This document shows positions 50,171 to 59,209 of a stretch of DNA of 64,000 nt, piece by piece. The stretch spans positions 2,356,001-2,420,000 of the forward strand of contig JAWKWE010000004.1 in NCBI GenBank assembly GCA_041397645.1. Reading direction: 5' to 3'. Numbering within the stretch: position 1 is the first letter of the stretch; each line of letters opens with the position of its first letter. The DNA comes from Hyphomicrobiaceae bacterium. GTDB lineage: Bacteria; Pseudomonadota; Alphaproteobacteria; Rhizobiales; Hyphomicrobiaceae. The notes below the pieces were generated by a model. That model was not told the origin of the DNA. It ran no database searches and saw only the letters and a list, made by a program, of their open reading frames with translations. The position numbers and the translations under genes are program-made.

Positions 50171-52564
50171 CTAAACAATGATCGATCCTGCATCGAAGAG
50201 CGACTTGACCGTGACACCGTGCACGTCCTGCAGCATGACGAGATCATAAGATTTCGAGCCGATCTCAACGGAGACCATCGTCCCCGACGCTGTATCCTGC
50301 ATATGCAGGAAGTTGGTGCCGTGCGTGGAGTTAAAGGCGGTCAGATCGAGCTTGTCGGACCCGGAGGTGAAGTCGCTGATCGTGTCGTGGCCGAGGTATC
50401 TACGGCCAGAGACGACATCCATGACAGCCCATTCAAAGGTGTCGGCGCCGGCACCGCCAGAGAACAAATCCGAGCCACCCATGCCGCGGAAGGTGTCGTT
50501 GCCTGCACCGCCGATGAAAGTATCTTTCGACGAGCTGCCCAGGAATGTATCGTCGAACGCCGACCCAACAAACTTCTCAAAACCCGAGAAGCGGTCGTTG
50601 GCGAACCCAGTGGTGGTGTGTCGACCCGCGTCAATGGTGACCCCGATGTCCGCAAACGAGTAGTCGAGCGTATCGAGGCCCTTGCCTCCGTAGTAGATGT
50701 CTTTGCCCGATCCGGCGAAGACGACATCGTCTCCAGAACCAGCATTGACCCTATCGTCGCCTGCGCCGTCGAAGATGACATCGTTGCCGGTGCTCGCGCC
50801 GATCCGATCGTTGCCATCGCCACCGATCAGGGTGTCGTTGCCGCTGCCGCCATTGATCGTGTCGTTGCCTGCGCCGCCATCGATGAAGTTGTCGCCCCTG
50901 TCGCCATATAGCCTGTCGTTCCAGGACGAACCCACAACGCCTTCTATGGAGTAGACCTTGTCTAATCCAGTGCTCTGACCGGAAGCCCGGCCCCTCGACA
51001 GATCGACCCTCACGCTCGACATGGCGCCTGAGAAGTCTAGCGTGTCGGAGCCGTCGCCACCGTCGTAGATGTCATTGCCGGAACCGACGATGAAGGTGTC
51101 GTCGCCGAGACGGCCTAGAACGCTGTCATTTCCGGCGCCGTCGATCAGCGTGTCGTTGCCGGTGCCGCCTGTGATCGTGTCGCTGCCATCGCCACCGTCA
51201 AGGATATCGTTATTGCCGAGGCCGGTGAAGGTGACGCTAAGGGACCTTGTAACAGCCGTGTTTTGACCGTTTTGCGCTTCCGTCGACATCGCGGTGACGT
51301 CAAGCGTGAAATCGGCAACTGCTGATGCGGTCATCATCAGTGCGGAGAGATCGGCGGCGGTGAGGGTCCAAGAGCCGTCGAAATTGTGTACACCTGCAGA
51401 AAGGGTCGCATCCGCTGGCAGACCGGCAATCTGGATCGCAAGAGTTTCCGAGCCGTCAGTGTCAGTCAGCGCGGAGGCGATATCAAGCGCGAAGGTTCTC
51501 ATCACCTTGAGGCCAGCGCCGTTGATGACGTCATTGCCGGCGCCACCGGTGATCACGTCACTGGCGTCGGACCCGGTCAGTGTTTCGCTCGCCGCCGTCC
51601 CTTCTATGGTAAGCCCGGCGGGTAGCGTTACGTTGACAACCGATAGCGTTGGGGCGTCTGCGACCGCTGCGATGGCAACTTCAACGTGCTGCATGGTCTG
51701 GCCGCCACGGCCGTCCGAGACCATAATGTCGAAACTATCATTGCCAGAGAAATTTCCAGCGCTTTTATAGACGTAGGCGCCCGTGCCTGAATTGAGTGTC
51801 AGCGTGCCATTGGCAGGGCCAGAACTGACCGCAAAGCTCAGTGCATCCTCGTCGGTGTCGGTCGCACCGACGTTGCCCGAAATGGCGGTGTCCTCGTTGG
51901 TGTTCAGAGACACGTTCGCATCGGCAGTGGGTTCGTGATTGAGAAGATCGGTGATCGGTGCGGCGATCCCGTCGACATACAAAATGACGCTTTCTACGGC
52001 GTTGATCGAAAGCTGAAGCGCGTTCAGCGTGAGCACGTCGGCAGTCGTCTGCGATGTCTGATTTGCAAGGGATCCCGCAGCGGCAGCTTTGTCTATTACC
52101 CATTGTTGGAGCGTCGCAAGATCGGCAAGTATAGCCGGTGTCAACTGTGCGGATGACAACTCGAGCGCGAGGCTATCATTTCCGCTGCCACCGGCGACGA
52201 TGTTGAAGCCGGTTCCAGGGGTCACGTGAAAGGTATCATCTCCGGTGCCGCCGTAATACGTGTTGTTTCCTTCGCCGCCATAGAAGACGTCGTTGCCGCC
52301 GTCGCCGTACATCGTGTCGTTGCCGGCGCCACCATAGATGGTGTCGTTGCCGCCGCCCCCGAAGAAGCCGTCGTTGCCGTCGCCGCCATATAGCGCGTCG
52401 TTGCCCGCGTCACCTGTCAACGTGTCGTTGCCTGCGTCGCCATAGATTGTGTCGTCGCCAGCGCCGCCGTTGATGCGGTCATTGCCGTCGCCACCGTGGA
52501 TCTCATCGTTCGCCGCCGTTCCGACGATGACGTCCTGCCCGGACGTTCCGTTGATCGTAGCCAT
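50171..52564 (-). CDS. large RTX-repeat (hemolysin-type calcium-binding) protein
   Basis: This 797-residue protein has no signal peptide. Two blocks of GGxGxDxUx RTX repeats (about 20-115 and 470-700) form parallel beta-roll calcium sites. Between them are an Ig/cadherin-like tandem-95 repeat (DEDALSFAVSSGPANGTLTL, FSGNDSFDIMVSDGRGG) and a domain opening LPAGLTIEGTAASETL. The C-terminus ends in a hydrophobic strand pattern (VKSLFDAGSIIV) as in type I secretion substrates. No secretion genes lie nearby. The start is the ATG at 52564 with GAGGG before it. Probably a secreted surface protein. Confidence 0.88.
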   Translation of the reverse strand: MATINGTSGQDVIVGTAANDEIHGGDGNDRINGGAGDDTIYGDAGNDTLTGDAGNDALYGGDGNDGFFGGGGNDTIYGGAGNDTMYGDGGNDVFYGGEGNNTYYGGTGDDTFHVTPGTGFNIVAGGSGNDSLALELSSAQLTPAILADLATLQQWVIDKAAAAGSLANQTSQTTADVLTLNALQLSINAVESVILYVDGIAAPITDLLNHEPTADANVSLNTNEDTAISGNVGATDTDEDALSFAVSSGPANGTLTLNSGTGAYVYKSAGNFSGNDSFDIMVSDGRGGQTMQHVEVAIAAVADAPTLSVVNVTLPAGLTIEGTAASETLTGSDASDVITGGAGNDVINGAGLKVMRTFALDIASALTDTDGSETLAIQIAGLPADATLSAGVHNFDGSWTLTAADLSALMMTASAVADFTLDVTAMSTEAQNGQNTAVTRSLSVTFTGLGNNDILDGGDGSDTITGGTGNDTLIDGAGNDSVLGRLGDDTFIVGSGNDIYDGGDGSDTLDFSGAMSSVRVDLSRGRASGQSTGLDKVYSIEGVVGSSWNDRLYGDRGDNFIDGGAGNDTINGGSGNDTLIGGDGNDRIGASTGNDVIFDGAGDDRVNAGSGDDVVFAGSGKDIYYGGKGLDTLDYSFADIGVTIDAGRHTTTGFANDRFSGFEKFVGSAFDDTFLGSSSKDTFIGGAGNDTFRGMGGSDLFSGGAGADTFEWAVMDVVSGRRYLGHDTISDFTSGSDKLDLTAFNSTHGTNFLHMQDTASGTMVSVEIGSKSYDLVMLQDVHGVTVKSLFDAGSIIV

Positions 52565-52775
52565 AGTCCCTCGCATGCACACTTAACTTGCATCGATAGA
52601 GATAGCGAACCCGATATAAGGCTACGTTCCGATGGCTGACGTAATTTTCGCGATCGCATTTACTTTTCGTTTACCGCTGCTGCCGCGCGCTGAAATGTCA
52701 GCGACGCTTCAGTGCGCCGGACTTGGTCATTCGCACACGCGGAGGACTTCTGCGTCTCCAAAGAAATATTGTGCA

Positions 52776-53066
52776 AGCGATCCGGTCGCCGCTACGGACG
52801 TGGGCAACCTGCGCACGCTAATTCAGAATAACGTTAACGGTTTTCTTGTCCCAGCTGAGCGTCCATACGAAATCGCCAACTTGCTTCGGAGCATTGTTGG
52901 GTCTGCCGCAGATCTGATGCGACTTCGATCGTCAGCCCGCGCCACTGTCTTGGATAAAGGGTTGGATTTGGAGACTATGCAGCGGCGCTATCGCACTTTT
53001 TTTGACCAGCTAAATGGCAGTCCAAACCTGAGCGGCCCAGACGCGATCGTCGAGACGAAGCCTTAG
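52776..53066 (+). pseudogene. glycosyltransferase (GT4 family) C-terminal fragment
   Basis: About 95 residues of the nucleotide-sugar domain of a GT4 enzyme remain: PVAATDVGNLRTLIQNNVNGFLVP and a helical end (RRYRTFFDQL). The first 250 residues are missing and the upstream sequence is unrelated, so it is a remnant of a polysaccharide gene. Confidence 0.7.
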
Positions 53067-53119
53067 TCCACGGCGTCGCGCGGCGCATCGTGATGGAGGT
53101 TGGTAGCCGATGTTTCAAT

Positions 53120-55132
53120 TTACACGGCGATCAGAGAAACGTTGATGCTGTGAACGGCGCAGCTTCCGGCAAGGTCTGCTTTCTTGCCCGGATTAATTGC
53201 GTTGACGTTGCTCTCAGCTCCCTCTGTTGACCATCGGCCTTTGTGCGCGAGTATCACGCCCATGGGGACGTCGTTTGAAACCGCGACCTTTAGAGTGATC
53301 TCTCCGACTTCTGTTCGCAGCGTGATATCAGATCCGCTCTTTATTCCCCGTCCAAGCGCCTCGTTGGGGTTCAGAAAGGCCTGGTCGTGTCCCAGTTGTT
53401 TTAGGATCTTCGGGTCGTTGCCGTAGCTGCTGTTCATCAGCCACTCGGATGCCGGTGACAACAGTCGCAAGTCCCCTTGCTGGGGCCGGGCCTCGGCGGA
53501 AGGGAAGGGCGCGTGCGGCAATCCGGCCTCGACGAAGGCGTCGCTCGTCATTTCGATTTTGCCTGAGGGCGTGCGGTAATCGTGTCGTTCGAATTGAACT
53601 GTCGGGTGTGGCGGATGGAAGATCGTGCCGACTTCTGCCAACGCATCGAAGGTTAGGCCAGGTTTGGCTTGATCAAGAAGGTTTCCGATCAGGCTGGCGT
53701 CTGTTTCGAACAGCTCCGTTTCGGTCAGCTCCATCGCGGCAGCAAGGCGCCGGAAAATCTCCTGGTTGGGCAGCGCCTCTCCAAGCGGTGGCATCGCCTT
53801 GGCTTGGGCCGAGATCGAGGAATTGAAATAGGACATAACGATATCATCGAACTCAAGGAAGCTTGCAGCCGGCAACACGTAATCGGCGAAGTTGGCCGTA
53901 TCTGTTTGGAAGAGATCCAGCGTTATTTGAAGCAGGTCGTCGCGTTCGAGCGCGCGGCGCAACCTACGCTGCTCCGGGCTCGATGCTGCGATGTTGTTGT
54001 TCCAGGTAATGAGCGCCTTCGTGGCCGGTCCTTCGAGATGCTCGGCGAGATCCATGTGGCTGATGGAAGGTGCAGGATCGGAGGCCAAGTGGGCCGCTGA
54101 CAGATAAGCTGGGTCTATGCCGCGCGTGTCCCATCCATTGAGGTAGAGGAAACCCGCGCCATACTTTCCGATGTTGCCCGTGGCAGCGGGCAGCAGACCG
54201 ACCGCACGCATGGCGTTGCCGCCGTAGGTCTGGCGTTGGAAGCCTTGCCCCATCCACAGCAGAGAGGGCCCATCAGCATAGGTGAGTGCGGCCTTCTCGA
54301 TGAGGTTCGCCGGTACACCGGTTACAGCCTCGCCCCAAGCTGGAGTGCATGCCTCCAGCTGATCATCGATCTCATTCCACCCGATAGCGTGTGCAGAAAT
54401 GAATTCTTGGTCGATCTGTCCGCGGGCGCGGATGACATGCAGCATTGCAAACGCAAGAGCGCCATCGGTCCCTGGGTAGAGCTGCAAGTGAAGATCTGCA
54501 GCCGCTGCAGTTTCATGCCGAATGGGATCTACGACAATCTTGGGAACCTGCGCATTGCTGAACCAATGTTCGTGAACGTGGGGTGCCGCGGCGGAAGGGT
54601 TGGCGCCCCAGACCATCAGGCATTTCGCACCGTCAATGGTCCGCGGATCGAAGCCGCGGGTCGACTCCCCATACATGAGCTGCAGTGCGGCGTGGCCTGC
54701 CTTGTTGCAGACCGTGTCTGGATCAACTTCGGTTGCTCCGATGCGATTGAAAAAACGCAAGGGAAAAACGCCGGCGATCAGCGAGCAGGTGCCGGTGTAG
54801 TGCGTCTGGAGAATGGCGTTGCCGCCGTCCTGTTCGCGAATTGCATTCAGCCGACGGCCGATATCGCTTAGCGCTTCATCCCAGGTTACACAGATGAATT
54901 GACCTGCGCCTTTCTTGCCGGTTCGCTTTAGGGGGCTAGTCAAACGCACTTCAGGATTGCGCCAGACGCCGTTGTAGACGATCGAGCATTTGGCACAAAG
55001 CGCACCGTGGGCAACGCTGTGTCCGGGATCGCCTACGATACTGACGATGCCGTTGCTGTTCACCTTCGCGAGCATGCCGCAAGCATCGTAGCAATCGCGC
55101 GGACAAGTTGTGCGAATGACGCTGGTTTCCAT
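53120..55132 (-). CDS. molybdopterin-dependent oxidoreductase (formate dehydrogenase/DMSO reductase family)
   Basis: This 670-residue protein begins with an iron-sulphur motif (TTCPRDCYDACG ... HGALCAKC) and continues with molybdopterin-domain blocks such as VTWDEALSDIGRRL, CLMVWGANPSA and LYPGTDGALAFAMLHV. MGQGFQRQTYGGNAMRAVGLL and a dinucleotide-binding end domain (LLSPASEWLMNSSYGNDP) follow. It has no Tat signal, so it is cytoplasmic. The substrate is unknown; many relatives are annotated as formate dehydrogenase-like without proof. The ATG at 55132 is preferred; a GTG nine bases upstream is possible. No partner subunits are adjacent. Confidence 0.88.
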   Translation of the reverse strand: METSVIRTTCPRDCYDACGMLAKVNSNGIVSIVGDPGHSVAHGALCAKCSIVYNGVWRNPEVRLTSPLKRTGKKGAGQFICVTWDEALSDIGRRLNAIREQDGGNAILQTHYTGTCSLIAGVFPLRFFNRIGATEVDPDTVCNKAGHAALQLMYGESTRGFDPRTIDGAKCLMVWGANPSAAAPHVHEHWFSNAQVPKIVVDPIRHETAAAADLHLQLYPGTDGALAFAMLHVIRARGQIDQEFISAHAIGWNEIDDQLEACTPAWGEAVTGVPANLIEKAALTYADGPSLLWMGQGFQRQTYGGNAMRAVGLLPAATGNIGKYGAGFLYLNGWDTRGIDPAYLSAAHLASDPAPSISHMDLAEHLEGPATKALITWNNNIAASSPEQRRLRRALERDDLLQITLDLFQTDTANFADYVLPAASFLEFDDIVMSYFNSSISAQAKAMPPLGEALPNQEIFRRLAAAMELTETELFETDASLIGNLLDQAKPGLTFDALAEVGTIFHPPHPTVQFERHDYRTPSGKIEMTSDAFVEAGLPHAPFPSAEARPQQGDLRLLSPASEWLMNSSYGNDPKILKQLGHDQAFLNPNEALGRGIKSGSDITLRTEVGEITLKVAVSNDVPMGVILAHKGRWSTEGAESNVNAINPGKKADLAGSCAVHSINVSLIAV

Positions 55133-55421
55133 CGGAGCCACTTTTCTAAAGTAAATTGCTGAGACCCATCGGTATGGCTAGGTGCGGGGCCACCCTCGCG
55201 CAAAAAGTGTTGTTTGCGAAGCCCTATTTGGAGGCAATGATGAGATTTACGTGGCGGGCAGGGGATGTGCGGCCCAGGTACTACAGTGGCGCGTTAAGTT
55301 TTCGCTGCCAGCGCCTGGAGAGGTGTGCTGAGCTCGCGATGCCTATAAACTTTGAGTCGAAAATCTCGCATTTGATTCTCTTATTTGACGCACGCGCACC
55401 CTGATTGCGAAGGGATGTAAG

Positions 55422-56132
55422 ATGTTCACCGCTCAAGATATTCCCCGCCTGGCTTTGTCGTTAGGGTTTGCTATGTGTCTCGGCTCGGGCGCACGCGCCG
55501 ACGACAGCGATATCCAAAAGCAGCTATCCAATCCGATCGCTTCGCTGACACTGCTCCCCGTCCAGGTGAACTACGATACCAACATCGGCCCAAACCGGGA
55601 TGGGGATCGCGTTACGACAAACATTCAGCCTGTCGTGCCCATCAAGCTCGATAGCGAATGGACGATGGTCGTTCGCACGATCCTGCCCGTGATTGGTCAG
55701 GACGATATCTTTCCGGGCTCGGGCAGCCAGTTCGGCCTGGGCGACACGCTGCAAAGCTTCTTCTTCGTGCCGCAGACCGTCAACGGCTTTACCTGGGGCG
55801 CTGGTCCAGCCATCCTTTGGCGCACGGGAACTGATGAGCTGCTGACCAGCGGGAAATGGGCAGCTGGCCCAACCGCGGTCGTACTACAACAAACAGGGCC
55901 GTGGACGGTCGGCGCTCTCGTAAATCACGTCTGGTCATTCGCCGGAGATGAAGATCGTGCCGATGTTAGTACAACGTTTATCCAGCCTTTTGTCGCTTAC
56001 GCCGCCAGCGGCGGCTGGACCTATACTCTCAACACTGAGTCGTCCTACGATTGGGTTGGTGATCAGTGGTCAGTGCCGATCAATGCAATGATCACCAAGC
56101 TGAACTCTCGCGAGGCAACGAAACGCATTTAG
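55422..56132 (+). CDS. outer-membrane transporter-like beta-barrel protein, C-terminus truncated
   Basis: This 236-residue protein has a signal peptide (cut near GARADD). Its barrel-like sequence resembles the neutral 'transporter' family (LQKQLSNPIASLTLLPVQ-like opening, GLGDTLQSFFF, WSFAGDEDRADVSTTFIQPF). Relatives continue after INAMITK for about 45 residues and end in an aromatic barrel strand; here the frame leaves the family at ITKL and stops 9 codons later. The product probably cannot insert. AAGGGA precedes the ATG. Confidence 0.75.
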   Translation: MFTAQDIPRLALSLGFAMCLGSGARADDSDIQKQLSNPIASLTLLPVQVNYDTNIGPNRDGDRVTTNIQPVVPIKLDSEWTMVVRTILPVIGQDDIFPGSGSQFGLGDTLQSFFFVPQTVNGFTWGAGPAILWRTGTDELLTSGKWAAGPTAVVLQQTGPWTVGALVNHVWSFAGDEDRADVSTTFIQPFVAYAASGGWTYTLNTESSYDWVGDQWSVPINAMITKLNSREATKRI

Positions 56133-56477
56133 GCATCTACACCTCACTCGTCGCCGATAATTAGGCGATTTGGCTAACGATGCTATTAGCTTCATTGATC
56201 TAAGTCATGGGCAAATTCGTATGGATGGTCTGGCGCATAGAGTGCAAATTAATCGGCTGAGAACAATACGCAGCTAATCTGCACTTAATGCTTGAGCCTT
56301 GGCAGGACGGAGTTTCGAGTTCGCGACCTCGTTTGTGTCCCCGCCGCATCGCAGCATGACAGCTAATAATAGGCGCGGACAGCATTTGGATCCTCCAAAT
56401 GCTGTCCGACGCCACTTGACCGCTTGAACGTCGAGAGGCCGAGGTATTTTCACGGGCCTTTGATGCGGCACGACGCT
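56133..56477. other. gap without genes
   Basis: I see no gene in this stretch. It follows a truncated gene and is probably a deletion or rearrangement scar. Confidence 0.35.
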
Positions 56478-56865
56478 TCAGCTTTTCACTTTCAACATGG
56501 CGAAGACCAACGCGAGCCCAAACGGCAAGGTCAGCGCCAACCCCACCTTGAAGATCGGCACATAAGGTCCGTAAACGTCCGGCCCAAACTCACCCATCTC
56601 ACGCATCAGCGCGATTAGAGCAACCAAGAGTATCGACACAACAGCGAGAATGCCGGCGGAAGGATTACCGGCACGGTGCTTCCAAAAATGCCTCGCGAAG
56701 CGAAGACCCTGCGAGCACAAACAGCCCCGCAACAACTCCCATCGCCGCCGCAATATAAGCAGGATCAGGAACGCCGACCGTCAACCGGAGATAAATGAAC
56801 CACGCCAACCACGCGAGCGGCGGCAGTGAGGTCACGATCAAAAGCGCGAACAACCAACGAGGCAT
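56478..56865 (-). pseudogene. small membrane protein, probably split by a frameshift
   Basis: The first frame (from the ATG at 56865) encodes MPRWLFALLIVTSLPPLAWL and two helices and stops at 56665. The overlapping second frame continues with two more helices (ILAVVSILLVALIALMREMG, FKVGLALTLPFGLALVFAML) to 56478. Read through one shift around 56670-56720 they form one four-helix protein of about 128 residues. Either frame could also be its own gene. Family unknown. Confidence 0.5.
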
Positions 56866-56911
56866 CGAAGACGGCTAGGTGATTCGTTGGGGCGGACTGC
56901 GGCAGCGACCG

Positions 56912-57583
56912 TCAATTGCGCTGGATCGTTTGAGACTTCTCCCACCAGTCCGGCATCCACTCCGGCGCTCCAAAGAACACGTACCAAATGTCTTCAAACG
57001 AATAGACTACGCTCACGACTATCGCTGCAGTCATAAAGACCGCTCCGGCCACCCACACGAAACGGAACAGCAGAACCAACAGCGGGTGCGATGACGGCCG
57101 GACGATCTCCTGATAGAACAGCCCGCATTTCTTCCAGAGCCCCCAGGTGCTGAAAGCCGATAGCAACGCCCACGCTCCGAAGAACAGCGCGCCCATCCCC
57201 AAGAGCCCCGTCACCACCCTCCGGTCACTGACCTTGAGATCAACGCCCGGCAGGCTGAGCGTATCAATAGAAGTCGTGTTGAATTTCACACTGACGATCG
57301 CGACCGAAACGACGAACGCGGTCAACACTAGGTTGCGCGTGTCCTTGACGGAACGCTGATACAGATCGAAGGCCGTTGTCTCGCGACGCTGCGCGCTTTC
57401 GTGCGCCTTCCAATGGGGCTCGTTGGGCGCGAGAATTTCAGCGACCGGCTCCGGCTCGGGCACGACAACCGGCACAGGCTCCTGCTTCGCCTGACGCACT
57501 CTCTTGGGCGCGCTCGCGGGTGCGACCGGAGCGGTGAAAACGAGATCAAGACTGAGCTGGTCAGGAGGTGGTTTCTTCGCCAT
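56912..57583 (-). CDS. hypothetical membrane protein
   Basis: This 223-residue protein begins with a Pro/Val-rich cytoplasmic part (PPPDQLSLDLVF, PVPVVVPEPEPVAEI). Three helices follow (LVLTAFVVSVAIVSV; VTGLLGMGALFFGAWALLSAF; LLFRFVWVAGAVFMTAAIVVSVVY) and a Trp-rich end. No family is recognised. It is the last gene before tRNA-Gln. Confidence 0.65.
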   Translation of the reverse strand: MAKKPPPDQLSLDLVFTAPVAPASAPKRVRQAKQEPVPVVVPEPEPVAEILAPNEPHWKAHESAQRRETTAFDLYQRSVKDTRNLVLTAFVVSVAIVSVKFNTTSIDTLSLPGVDLKVSDRRVVTGLLGMGALFFGAWALLSAFSTWGLWKKCGLFYQEIVRPSSHPLLVLLFRFVWVAGAVFMTAAIVVSVVYSFEDIWYVFFGAPEWMPDWWEKSQTIQRN

Positions 57584-57769
57584 CGGCCGCCGTGACATCG
57601 CGCAAGAGACTTGCACTGCCTGATTCGAACGCGACCTGGGCGCGCAGTGAGCGCGTTATCCACCGGGATGGAAGCCAAGTGACGCGAAGCGCTGCGCTTA
57701 AGAACGTATCAATGCGCGTAGCTTGGCTAATCCTACGGTGTGACTTCTCCCACTATCGCTGGGAAGAAG

Positions 57770-57844
57770 TGGCTGGGGTGGGAGGGTTCGAACCTCCGCA
57801 TGGCGGAATCAAAATCCGCTGCCTTACCACTTGGCTACACCCCA
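57770..57844 (-). tRNA. tRNA-Gln (TTG)
   Basis: A complete 75-base cloverleaf includes the encoded CCA. The acceptor TGGGGTG pairs with CACCCCA, the anticodon loop is TTTTGAT with anticodon TTG (plus-strand 57810-57812), and the T-loop is TTCGAAC. The 46 bases of its 3' side recur at 2138-2183, so this family of tRNA genes has been an integration target. Confidence 0.97.
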
Positions 57845-58173
57845 CCATGTCCGCCGCGGGCCGCTGAGGGCCCGGCGCAGCGCGGCACCATATGCGCTTC
57901 ACTGGTCCCGGGCAATGGCGAGGCGGAACAATTTGTGGCGGCCAAATGCCCGCGCAAGACCCGTATCCGCTGCCCGCCGGGGAACTCAACTAACGGCTTG
58001 GAGTTGCATGCAAAAGACCCTACTTTGAGGCATAGTAGCGGAACCAGTCGGCAGACTGCCCCAGGGCCCTTGCCCGGCGGCAACCTCACCGCTATAAAGC
58101 CGCCTCACTCGATCGCCAGCCTTTCCCGGGCGATGAGAGTTTACGGCCTTGTTCGTCAGGCTGTTGGTCGGTG
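57845..58173. other. gap between the two tRNA genes
   Basis: No gene is supported here; the frames crossing it read through tRNA sequence. Confidence 0.5.
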
Positions 58174-58250
58174 CGGAGCGTAGCGCAGCCTGGTAGCGCA
58201 CTTGCTTCGGGAGCAAGGGGTCGGAGGTTCGAATCCTCTCGCTCCGACCA
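58174..58250 (+). tRNA. tRNA-Pro (CGG)
   Basis: A complete 77-base cloverleaf with CCA encoded. The acceptor CGGAGCG pairs with CGCTCCG, the anticodon loop TTCGGGA reads CGG, and the T-loop is TTCGAAT. It lies 54 bases before the MBL-fold gene on the same strand. Confidence 0.97.
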
Positions 58251-58303
58251 ATACTTTTTCAAGTCTGGGCCGGCGCGGACGCCTCCAAAATTGCGAGCAC
58301 GCC

Positions 58304-59209
58304 ATGGAAGGCCCAACTTTCAAGACAAACATGACGTTCAACTACGACGAGGGAGCCGAGCTTCTTCCCGGCGTCATGCGGGTCGTGGCCAATAATCCTG
58401 GCCCTTTCACCTTCAAGGGCACCAACACTTACCTCGTCGGAACGCGCAAGCTTGCGGTTATCGATCCTGGCCCAGAAGATGAGGATCATCTTGCTGCTAT
58501 TCTGCAGGCCACGGGCGGGCGAGAGATCACGCACATCATTTCGACGCACGCCCACCGCGATCACGTCGATGGCATCCCAGCGCTGAAGGGAGCAACGAAC
58601 GCAAAGTTGTGCGCCATGCGCCGCTCATCCACCGTGCCCATTCCGTTGGACCGCGCCCCGCAAGGGCGCGAATTCGTAGATTTCAATATATCGCCCGACG
58701 TCGAGCTGTTCGGCGGCGAGACACTCGAAGGTGACGGCTGGGCGCTCAGCGCGATCCATACGCCGGGTCATGCGCCGGATCATCTCTGCTTCAAACATGC
58801 CCAAAGCGGTGCCCTTTTCTCCGGCGATCACGTGATGGCGTGGAACACGTCCGTTGTTGCACCACCGGAGGGGCGCATGTCGGACTACATGCGCTCGTTG
58901 GAAAAGCTCATGGACGAGGACGCGGGCGTGTATTTGCCCGGCCACGGCGGGCGTGTGGAAGAGCCCAGGCGCACGCTTAAGGCCTACCTGCTGCACAGAC
59001 GGATGCGTGAACAGGCGATTTCCAAAGCCATAAGAGATGGCGCCAAGACTGCCCGCGAGATCTTGCCGGCGGTCTATCCTGATATCGCCGAAGCTCTTAT
59101 CTCGGCGGCCTTGCTGACCGTTCTAGCGCACGTTGAGATGCTGGCCGAGAAGGGCGAGATCCAGTACGAGGATTTGTTCTCAGCCGACGCCCTGCTGAGG
59201 GTCGTTTGA
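58304..59209 (+). CDS. MBL-fold metallo-hydrolase
   Basis: This 301-residue metallo-beta-lactamase-fold enzyme has the zinc motif THAHRDH (His82, His84, Asp86, His87), then HTPGHAPDHLCF and FSGDHVMAW for the second metal half, and GHGG. The C-terminal winged-helix-like end (ARAILPAVYP-type) matches the LACTB2-like group, which often acts on RNA or thioesters. The ATG at 58304 starts the family's normal N-terminus. Its last 113 bases overlap the convergent DUF1499 gene. Confidence 0.88.
   Translation: MEGPTFKTNMTFNYDEGAELLPGVMRVVANNPGPFTFKGTNTYLVGTRKLAVIDPGPEDEDHLAAILQATGGREITHIISTHAHRDHVDGIPALKGATNAKLCAMRRSSTVPIPLDRAPQGREFVDFNISPDVELFGGETLEGDGWALSAIHTPGHAPDHLCFKHAQSGALFSGDHVMAWNTSVVAPPEGRMSDYMRSLEKLMDEDAGVYLPGHGGRVEEPRRTLKAYLLHRRMREQAISKAIRDGAKTAREILPAVYPDIAEALISAALLTVLAHVEMLAEKGEIQYEDLFSADALLRVV

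Noticed and set aside
50171..52564. Repeated DNA pattern resembling an array
   Set aside because: The repeats are imperfect, in frame and encode RTX nonapeptides, so this is not a CRISPR array. No CRISPR repeat-spacer pattern was found anywhere in the window.
58202..58303. Upstream extension of the MBL-fold gene
   Set aside because: It would begin inside tRNA-Pro; the family N-terminus starts near the ATG at 58304.
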